Positions 5,644 through 10,786 of a DNA stretch of 10,786 nt are shown one piece after another. The stretch's first letter is position 1. Every line of letters starts with the position of its first letter. The stretch comes from G963674505 sp964575975 (GTDB lineage Bacteria; Desulfobacterota; Desulfobacteria; Desulfobacterales; SKZT01). The position numbers and the translations under genes are program-made. The notes under the pieces are model-generated. The model ran no database searches, was not told the DNA's origin, and was given only the letters and a program-made list of their open reading frames with translations. The stretch is taken from the NCBI GenBank assembly GCA_964575975.1, contig CAZNTU010000190.1, forward strand, positions 1 through 10,786, read 5' to 3'.

Positions 5644-6423
5644 ATGAGTTACGAGAAAGTGATCGTCGAGGTCGGGGACAACCATGTCGCCGAAATAACA
5701 ATGAACCGTCCGGATCAAATGAACACGTTCGACAGCGTCATGGCGGGCGAGCTTTACAGGGCGCTTCTGGAAGCGGACGAGAACAAGAGCGTTCGCGTGG
5801 TGCTTTTGAAGGGCGCGGGCAAGACGTTTTGCGCAGGGATCGACGTGAACGAGCTGGCCGGAAAAACTACGCTCGAATACAGGGAGTGGATAGAAAGAAT
5901 GGAACGCCCCTTGGTTGCGGTGTCGAAAATGAAAAAGCCGGTTATCGCCCAATTGCATGGCGTAGCGGCCGCCAACGGCATGGGGCTGGTCGCCGCGTCG
6001 GATTTGGTGATTGCGGCGGAAAACGCGCGCATGGGTTTGACTGCCATCAACGTGGGACTGAACTGCGTCGGCCCCGTCATTCCGGTGGCGAGATGCGTGG
6101 GGCGAAAAAAAGCCTTGGAGCTTTTGCTGTACGGGAAACTGATGCCCGCTTCCGAAGCCCTCTCTTTGGGTTTGGTAAACAGGATCGTCCCCAAGGACCT
6201 TCTGGAGGAGGAAGCTATAAAATGGGCGGAGGAGCTGGCGCAAAAAAGCCCCGTGGCGGTGCAGATAGCCAAGTCCGCGTTTTACAGCGCCGAGGACATG
6301 GAATACGAGAAACAGTTCGCCTATATGAACGAGGCCTTCGCGCGCCTCTGTTCGACCGAGGACGCAAAGGAGGGGGTAAGCGCCTTTTTCGAAAAGCGCG
6401 TTCCGACTTGGCGAGAAAAATAG
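5644..6423 (+). CDS. Crotonase-superfamily protein, ECHDC3-like, lacking hydratase glutamates
   Basis: This 259-residue protein has the enoyl-CoA hydratase/isomerase fold: a MNRPDQMNTFD strand (20-30), the oxyanion-hole segment GKTFCAGIDVNEL (59-71), a second one around HGVAAANGMGLVAASDLVIA (105-124), and a C-terminal helical trimerisation part ending FFEKRVPTWREK. Aligned by eye with rat crotonase, the two catalytic glutamates (E144, E164) correspond to G114 and A134. The NVGLNCVGPVIPVAR segment and the C-terminal FxxKRxPxW pattern resemble ECHDC3-type proteins, for which no hydratase chemistry is established. It probably binds an acyl-CoA, but the reaction cannot be named, and hydratase should not be assumed. 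It is monocistronic, with AGAGGA 7 nt before the ATG and a good upstream promoter. Its stop is 4 nt from the stop of the convergent lyase gene. Confidence 0.9.
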   Translation: MSYEKVIVEVGDNHVAEITMNRPDQMNTFDSVMAGELYRALLEADENKSVRVVLLKGAGKTFCAGIDVNELAGKTTLEYREWIERMERPLVAVSKMKKPVIAQLHGVAAANGMGLVAASDLVIAAENARMGLTAINVGLNCVGPVIPVARCVGRKKALELLLYGKLMPASEALSLGLVNRIVPKDLLEEEAIKWAEELAQKSPVAVQIAKSAFYSAEDMEYEKQFAYMNEAFARLCSTEDAKEGVSAFFEKRVPTWREK

Positions 6424-6427
6424 TCCC

Positions 6428-8137
6428 TTAGACCGAGGTCAAGCCCTGTTCCAAGTCCGCGATCAGGTCGTCCGCGTCCTCCAGTCCCACGGACATTCGG
6501 ATTAGCCCGTCGGCAATTCCCGCGTTCAAGCGCTCTTCTTTCGAATACGTGGAATGGGTCATGGAGGCGGGATGCTGTATGAGGGTTTCGCAGTCGCCCA
6601 AGCTGACAGCGAGAGTGCAAAGCTTCAGAGAGTCCATGAGTTTCTTTCCGGCTTGGATTCCTCCAGCCACCTCGAACGCTATCATTCCTCCGAATTTTCT
6701 CATTTGCCTTGCGGCGATCGAATGTCCCGGATGCGAAGCCCGTCCCGGGTAATGCATCTTTTCCACTTTGGGATGGCTTTCGAGCCAGCCGGCGATTTTC
6801 AAGGCGCTGTCGCTGTGGCGGTTCATCCTGAGAGCCAGCGTCTTTAAGCCCCTGAGGAACAGCCATGCGTTGAAAGGGCTCATCGCCGGCCCGAAGTGGT
6901 TCGTGTAGGTTTCGCGAATGGCTTGCATCCGTTCTCTGGTTCCGATCGCGATTCCGCCGACTACGTCGCCGTGTCCGCCGATGTATTTGGTCGCCGAATG
7001 CACGACCATGTCGGCTCCCAGGAGCAGCGGGTTTTGCAGATACGGAGAGGCGAACGTGTTGTCGACGACCAGCGGTATCCCGTGTTGTTTCGCGACGGAA
7101 ACCCACAGTTCGATATCGAAGATGTCCAAAGTGGGGTTCGCAGGGGTTTCAATGAAAAGAAACCGGGTTCTCCCGTCGATTTTGGACTCGATTTCGGAAG
7201 CCGACCGGGCTTTTGCCGGCGAAATCAAGCGGGCTTCGATGTTCAAGTCGAAAAGGTGCTTTTTGAAAAGGGCGAAAGTGCCGCCGTACACCGTGCTGCT
7301 AGCCAAGAAGTTGTCCCCGCACTTGGCGAGAGTAAGAGCGACCGCCGAAATCGCCGACATTCCCGACGCCGTCGCCACGGCGTCCTCCCCCCCTTCCAGG
7401 AGGGCCATTTTTTCCTGAAAAAGCCTGACGGTGGGATTCGACAGCCTGGAATATACGAACCCTTCGCGACTTCCGTCGAACAGGCCGGCGCCGAAATCGG
7501 CGTCCTTGAACTTGAAGACCGCCGTCATGTGAATCGGCGGGACCAAATCCATAGAGGTGGTGTGGTTCGAGTTCAACCCGTGGACCACAAGGGTGTCCCT
7601 GGATGGTTTTTTCATTTGTTTCTCCGGTTCGGATACGAATTTACGGGCTTTTTTCCACAAGAGGTGGGTTCCTGTCTGGAAAATGTACATCAGCCAGTTG
7701 TTGTATGAAATCCACTCGTTTTTGGGGTCGGTCCAGAGTCGCGCCAGGTTTTGGACGAAATCCTTTTTCAAATCGGTTTCGCCCAGCACCCTGACGATGC
7801 CGTGGACGTCGATCAATGCTCGCGAGAATCGCACGGGAAGGCGGGAGAAGAATTCTTCGGTTTCCCCCGGGTTTTCCTGGCGCTCGAAAACGGGATTGCA
7901 GGGGGTAGGAAGCAAAAAGTTGTCTCCGAATTTCCAAATGACCAGCGGAAACTCGCCGATATAGACGCCGTAGTCCGCGAGGTTTCTGAAATCGTCCATG
8001 TCAACGGGCCGGGGAAACGGAATGGACGTCAAAAGATGAAGACCGTCGGCCGTGACTTTCAAAATGGAGGCCTCGAACGGGCTTTGCCATCCGGGATATG
8101 GATGGCCCTCCTGTATTTCGATCGAATAATCGGACAT
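6428..8137 (-). CDS. Unknown N-terminal domain fused to methionine gamma-lyase/MetZ-type PLP enzyme
   Basis: One uninterrupted frame encodes two parts. Numbered from the ATG at 8137, residues 1-170 (MSDYSIEIQEGHPYPGW... to about KKARKFVSEPEKQ) form a domain I do not recognise, rich in aromatics and without membrane segments. Residues from about 175 to 569 are a complete Cys/Met-metabolism PLP enzyme: YSRLSNPT, SGMSAIS phosphate loop, TVYGGTF, VVDNTF aspartate for the PLP ring nitrogen, and HSATKYIGG with the Schiff-base lysine (K384). The tail (HPASMTHSTYSKEERLNAGI, SVGLEDADDL) is very close to methionine gamma-lyase. The MGL cysteine of YGCTF is Gly, and the MTGAVLSP region reads FGPAMSP as in O-succinyl/O-acetylhomoserine sulfhydrylases, so the substrate stays open. 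The frame also allows a start at 8215 (GGGGA 4 nt upstream); 8137 is preferred because the extra 26 residues look unconserved, but neither ribosome binding site is strong. Confidence 0.87.
   Translation of the reverse strand: MSDYSIEIQEGHPYPGWQSPFEASILKVTADGLHLLTSIPFPRPVDMDDFRNLADYGVYIGEFPLVIWKFGDNFLLPTPCNPVFERQENPGETEEFFSRLPVRFSRALIDVHGIVRVLGETDLKKDFVQNLARLWTDPKNEWISYNNWLMYIFQTGTHLLWKKARKFVSEPEKQMKKPSRDTLVVHGLNSNHTTSMDLVPPIHMTAVFKFKDADFGAGLFDGSREGFVYSRLSNPTVRLFQEKMALLEGGEDAVATASGMSAISAVALTLAKCGDNFLASSTVYGGTFALFKKHLFDLNIEARLISPAKARSASEIESKIDGRTRFLFIETPANPTLDIFDIELWVSVAKQHGIPLVVDNTFASPYLQNPLLLGADMVVHSATKYIGGHGDVVGGIAIGTRERMQAIRETYTNHFGPAMSPFNAWLFLRGLKTLALRMNRHSDSALKIAGWLESHPKVEKMHYPGRASHPGHSIAARQMRKFGGMIAFEVAGGIQAGKKLMDSLKLCTLAVSLGDCETLIQHPASMTHSTYSKEERLNAGIADGLIRMSVGLEDADDLIADLEQGLTSV
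7613..7625 (-). promoter_or_regulatory. Internal ATG with ribosome binding site for the lyase domain
   Basis: On the minus strand GGAGA (7625-7621) precedes an in-frame ATG (7615-7613) by 5 nt. The protein from here begins MKKPSRDTLVVHG, the usual N-terminus of free-standing methionine gamma-lyases. It is a better initiation site than either upstream start, so the enzyme (395 residues, 6428-7615) may also, or only, be translated alone. Confidence 0.55.
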
Positions 8138-8215
8138 GCCGTGTCTCTCGTTCTCCTTGGTTTTCGATGGAAGATAAATGAACCAGTGTGATATGTCAAT
8201 ATGGTTGGAGGGCAT

Positions 8216-8353
8216 ACGTTCCCCATAAATTGGAACTCGTAAAAGTTAAAGCTTGAGAAAGCGCGAGACTTAATTTATTTATAGCATATTTGTTTTGGAC
8301 CGGAAAATCTACTTGCATGGAATCGCTTGGATTATGGAAAGGAACTGGATGCT
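8216..8353. promoter_or_regulatory. Divergent promoter region between lyase and signalling cluster
   Basis: This AT-rich gap separates the divergent lyase gene and the plus-strand regulator cluster and must carry the promoters of at least one of them. Candidates are weak: on the plus strand TTGAGA (8253-8258) with an AT-rich TATTTATAG stretch at about 8276-8284, and on the minus strand TATAAA within the same stretch as a possible -10. No operator, hairpin or terminator stands out. Confidence 0.3.
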
Positions 8354-8722
8354 ATGAAGGCGGGAAGGATTCTGATTATCGAGGACAATCCGATGAACAT
8401 GGAGCTGGCGGCGGATCTTTTGAGAATACACGGTTTCGAGGTACTCGAATCGCTGACGGCGCTCGAGGGATTGGAGAAGGCGAAAACCGAGGCGCCCGAC
8501 TTGATTCTCATGGACATAGCCCTTCCCGATATTGACGGTTTGGAAGCCACCAAGATCTTGAAAAACCAACCGGTTACCAGAGACATTCCAATCATCGCGT
8601 TCACGGCCCATGCCATGAAGGGAGACAAGGAAAAGGCGCTGGCCTCGCAATGCAGCGGTTACATTACAAAGCCGATCGACACGAGGCGTTTCGCCGGAAG
8701 CATTGCTCAATACCTCAAATAA
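8354..8722 (+). CDS. Single-domain response regulator (DivK/CheY-like)
   Basis: This 122-residue protein is a lone receiver domain with no output domain. Active-site residues are all present, numbered from the ATG at 8354: E10 and D11 (ILIIEDNPMN), phosphoacceptor D54 (LILMDIALPDIDG), T84 (AFTAHAM) and K106 (ITKPID). The EDNPMN and AFTAHAM signatures are those of receivers that shuttle phosphoryl groups or act allosterically, as in DivK and phosphorelay regulators. An earlier in-frame ATG at 8327 exists, but the domain begins at MKAGRILIIED, and AAAGGA lies 10 nt before 8354. It is the first gene of a plus-strand cluster; the kinase starts 11 nt after its stop, so the two are very likely co-transcribed and functional partners. 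Confidence 0.92.
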   Translation: MKAGRILIIEDNPMNMELAADLLRIHGFEVLESLTALEGLEKAKTEAPDLILMDIALPDIDGLEATKILKNQPVTRDIPIIAFTAHAMKGDKEKALASQCSGYITKPIDTRRFAGSIAQYLK

Positions 8723-8733
8723 GGCGCCCTTCC

Positions 8734-10101
8734 ATGAGAGATCGAATTAAAATTCTTATGGTACGTTTGAAAAGGGCCGAGAACTCCCTGAACAAGTCGA
8801 GCAAGGAATTGGCTGTAAGAAACCGGATAGCCGAAGTGTTCTTTACGTCGCCCGCAGACGAGGTTTTCGGCCATGTACTCGACGTCATCCTCGAATATTT
8901 CGAAAGCACGGCCGGCATATTCGGCTATCTGGACGGAAACGGGGATCTGGTTTGCCCTTCGCTCACTCGTCATGTCTGGCAAAAGTGCGAGATGGACTGC
9001 AAGGAGATCCTTTTCAAACGGGAAAATTGGGGGGACGCTTGCTGGGGAAAGACCTTAAGGGAGAAAGAATCGCGTCTTATCAACGAAACGAGCAAAACCC
9101 CGGCAGGACATATTCCGATCGGCAGGATCATGCTGTCTCCCATTGTTTTTCACGAACAGGTTGTCGGAATCATCCAAGTTGCGAACAGAAACACGGATTA
9201 CGAAAAGGAGGATTTGGAAAGCCTGAACAGCGTCGCGCGCTATATAGCCCCTATTTTAAAGGCGTTTTTGGATCGGATCGAATACGAAAAAAAGCAGAAT
9301 AAAACGCTGGAGGATTTAAAACGCGCCAAAGAGCAGGCGGAGGCCGCGAACATCGCAAAAAGCAAGTTCCTGACCAACATGAGCCACGAGTTAAGAACCC
9401 CGTTGACTTCCATCATCGGATTCGCGGAGGTTCTCATCGATCAGCACTTCGGCGACCTCAACCCCAAGCAGGAGAAATTCGCCGGAAACATCGCGACCAG
9501 CGGAGAACATCTTCTCTCCCTTATCAACGACATCCTCGACTTGTCCAAGGTCGAGGCCGGAAGAATGGAAATCGAATTGTCGAGGGTCAATATCCACAAT
9601 CTCCTGCAAAGAAGCATGGACATTGTGAAAAAAGACGCGGAGAAGAAGAAAGTGAAGCTGGATTTAACGGCTTCGAAGAGGCTGGGCGAAGTCGAGGTAT
9701 GGCTCGACCGAGTGAAATTCAAACAGATCATGTACAACCTTTTGTCAAACGCAGTTAAATTCACCGATTCGGGAGGCCAAATTTCGGTCTTTGCCGAATT
9801 CGTGTCTGGTTCGCAGGTTCCTTTTTCAAAGGAGGTGCGAAAAAAGTATTCGAGATTCATCAAAGTCTCGGTGGCCGACTCCGGTGTTGGAATCGCGCTC
9901 GAAGACATAGAAAAGATTTTCGACGAGTTTTACCAAGTCAAAGGAGGGATAATCGGCAAAACGCCGGGAACGGGACTAGGGCTGCCTTTGACGAAAAGCT
10001 ATGTCGAAATGCAGGATGGCAAGATTTGGACGGAAAGTTCCGGCGCTGGTCACGGAAGCTTGTTTGTCTTCGTTTTGCCGCTTAACGAATGCGACCTCTG
10101 A
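8734..10101 (+). CDS. GAF-domain sensor histidine kinase
   Basis: This 455-residue cytoplasmic kinase has no membrane segments. Domains: a short N-terminal coiled coil (about 8-30), a GAF sensor domain (about 32-178) with a PAGHIPIGRIMLSPI motif and strand VVGIIQVANR (143-152), a coiled coil (about 180-212), HisKA with FLTNMSHELRTPLTSIIGF (H218 phosphorylated), and HATPase_c with N-box IMYNLLSNAVKFT (N335, N339), G1 DSGVG (382-386) and G2 GTGLGL (412-417). It lacks a receiver domain, so phosphate must pass to separate regulators, most simply the single-domain regulator just upstream and the HD-GYP regulator just downstream. C74, C85, C89 and C103 fall in the GAF domain and could be redox- or ligand-related. 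The frame is open up to 8650, but this overlaps the regulator gene; the ATG at 8734 is chosen, with only AAGG as ribosome binding site. Confidence 0.93.
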   Translation: MRDRIKILMVRLKRAENSLNKSSKELAVRNRIAEVFFTSPADEVFGHVLDVILEYFESTAGIFGYLDGNGDLVCPSLTRHVWQKCEMDCKEILFKRENWGDACWGKTLREKESRLINETSKTPAGHIPIGRIMLSPIVFHEQVVGIIQVANRNTDYEKEDLESLNSVARYIAPILKAFLDRIEYEKKQNKTLEDLKRAKEQAEAANIAKSKFLTNMSHELRTPLTSIIGFAEVLIDQHFGDLNPKQEKFAGNIATSGEHLLSLINDILDLSKVEAGRMEIELSRVNIHNLLQRSMDIVKKDAEKKKVKLDLTASKRLGEVEVWLDRVKFKQIMYNLLSNAVKFTDSGGQISVFAEFVSGSQVPFSKEVRKKYSRFIKVSVADSGVGIALEDIEKIFDEFYQVKGGIIGKTPGTGLGLPLTKSYVEMQDGKIWTESSGAGHGSLFVFVLPLNECDL

Positions 10102-10130
10102 ATGCCGGTATATTGCGCAAACGAACGACT

Positions 10131-10786
10131 ATGGAACCCAACAAAATCTTGATAGTTGACGACGAGGAATACAACAGAGAATTGATGGAGGCGACTTTGT
10201 CTCCCCACAATTACGATCTGTCCATGGCAAAAGACGGTTTCGAGGCCTTGGAACAGGTAAAGCGACAGCCGCCGGACCTGATTCTTTTGGATCTGATGAT
10301 GCCCCGCCTGCCTGGACGGTTTTTCGGTCGCCCACATGCTGAAAAACGATTCCAAGTTCCGCCACATTCCCATCATTGTCGTTACTGCCCTGGATGACTT
10401 GAAAGACCGGGCCCGCGCTGTGAAGACCGGCGCGGACGATTTCCTTGCAAAGCCCGTGCGCAAGGTCGAATTGCTGGCGCGCGTCAAGTCGCTTTTGAAA
10501 GTGAAGGCTTATCACGACCACATGATAAATTACCAGAAGGATCTTGAAAACGAGGTCGCCAGAAGAACACGACAATTGGAAAGGGCGTTGGAGAAAAACA
10601 AGTCCGGTGCCTTGGATACCATTCACCGATTGTGCCTGGCAGCCGAATACAAAGACAAGGACACCGGTTGCCACTTGCTGCGAATGAGCAACTACGCCGC
10701 CGCGATCGCCAGAAAACTGGGTCTGAACGAGAGAGTCGTGGAATCCATTTTGTACGCCGCCCCCATGCACGATATCGGGAAAATCG
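10131..10786 (+). pseudogene. HD-GYP response regulator, frameshifted by 4-bp duplication; 3' end beyond window
   Basis: The intact gene would encode an RpfG-like cyclic di-GMP phosphodiesterase regulator. The 5' frame (ATG at 10131) gives a receiver start: D10, D11 (ILIVDDEEYN) and phosphoacceptor D54 (LILLDLMMPRL). After L60 the frame is wrong and ends at 10397. The correct continuation is in another frame from 10315: DGFSVAHML, VVTALDD (conserved Thr), LAKPVRK (conserved Lys), a coiled-coil linker (NYQKDLENEVARRTRQLERA), and the start of an HD-GYP domain (DTGCHLLRMSNY, then MHDIGKI at the edge). Removing one copy of CCTG at 10307-10314 restores a single frame. A fragment initiated at ATG 10336 would lack the phosphorylation site. 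This may be a real inactivation, a phase-variable tract or a sequencing error. It lies 29 nt after the kinase, in the same operon. Confidence 0.85.
10307..10314. repeat. CCTG tandem duplication that breaks the HD-GYP regulator
   Basis: Two adjacent CCTG copies (10307-10310 and 10311-10314) sit exactly where the receiver-domain frame shifts. With one copy the codons read Pro-Arg-Leu-Asp-Gly-Phe-Ser, the expected family pattern after the phosphoacceptor aspartate. Confidence 0.8.

Noticed and set aside
1..10786. Mobile elements, CRISPR arrays, tRNA or rRNA genes, toxin-antitoxin or restriction genes
   Set aside because: No transposase or integrase, no regular repeat-spacer pattern, no tRNA-like cloverleaf and no defence-gene signatures were seen on either strand.

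Overview
The window (about 50% GC by eye) reads as a densely packed bacterial chromosome segment dominated by signal-transduction genes. The mix is a PATAN/DUF4388 response regulator, Roadblock/LC7 proteins, a PAS kinase with an FHDILN H-box and a Cys cluster, a GAF kinase with a GHIPI motif, and an HD-GYP regulator. I associate this mix with Desulfobacterota/deltaproteobacteria-like anaerobes or other uncultured Gram-negative lineages. That placement is an inference from gene content; no rRNA, tRNA or other phylogenetic marker is present.

Layout: (1) 1-561 (+) is the 3' end of a MalK/UgpC-type ABC importer ATPase cut by the window edge. (2) 5279 down to 636 (-) is a tight six-gene operon: PAS histidine kinase, Roadblock protein, stand-alone di-iron beta-lactamase-fold (ODP-like) protein, REC-PATAN response regulator, ParA/MinD-type ATPase, and a second, divergent Roadblock-like protein. 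Gaps are 15 to 27 nt, and the last pair overlaps by 26 nt. (3) 5280-5643 is the only long intergenic region; it holds a good sigma70-like promoter for the next gene and several small inverted repeats. (4) 5644-6423 (+) is a crotonase-superfamily protein of the ECHDC3 type that lacks both hydratase glutamates. (5) 8137 down to 6428 (-) is a long open frame in which an unknown domain of about 170 residues precedes a complete methionine gamma-lyase/MetZ-type PLP enzyme; the enzyme part has its own ATG and ribosome binding site at 7615. It meets the crotonase tail-to-tail with 4 nt between stop codons. (6) 8354-10786 (+) is a second signalling cluster: single-domain response regulator, GAF hybrid-less histidine kinase, and an HD-GYP response regulator. 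The last is frameshifted by a 4-bp tandem duplication and runs off the window.

The most notable item is the six-gene operon. It joins a phosphorelay (kinase plus regulator), a likely oxygen/iron-binding di-iron protein and a Roadblock/P-loop NTPase switch in one transcript. The arrangement recalls Streptomyces conservons (kinase, Roadblock, GTPase) and Myxococcus polarity modules (MglB Roadblock, RomR regulator). Here a ParA-type ATPase takes the place of the MglA/CvnD small GTPase, and a putative di-iron sensor is added. I infer a redox- or oxygen-responsive system with a nucleotide-dependent switch, possibly for positioning or motility; the sequence does not prove this.
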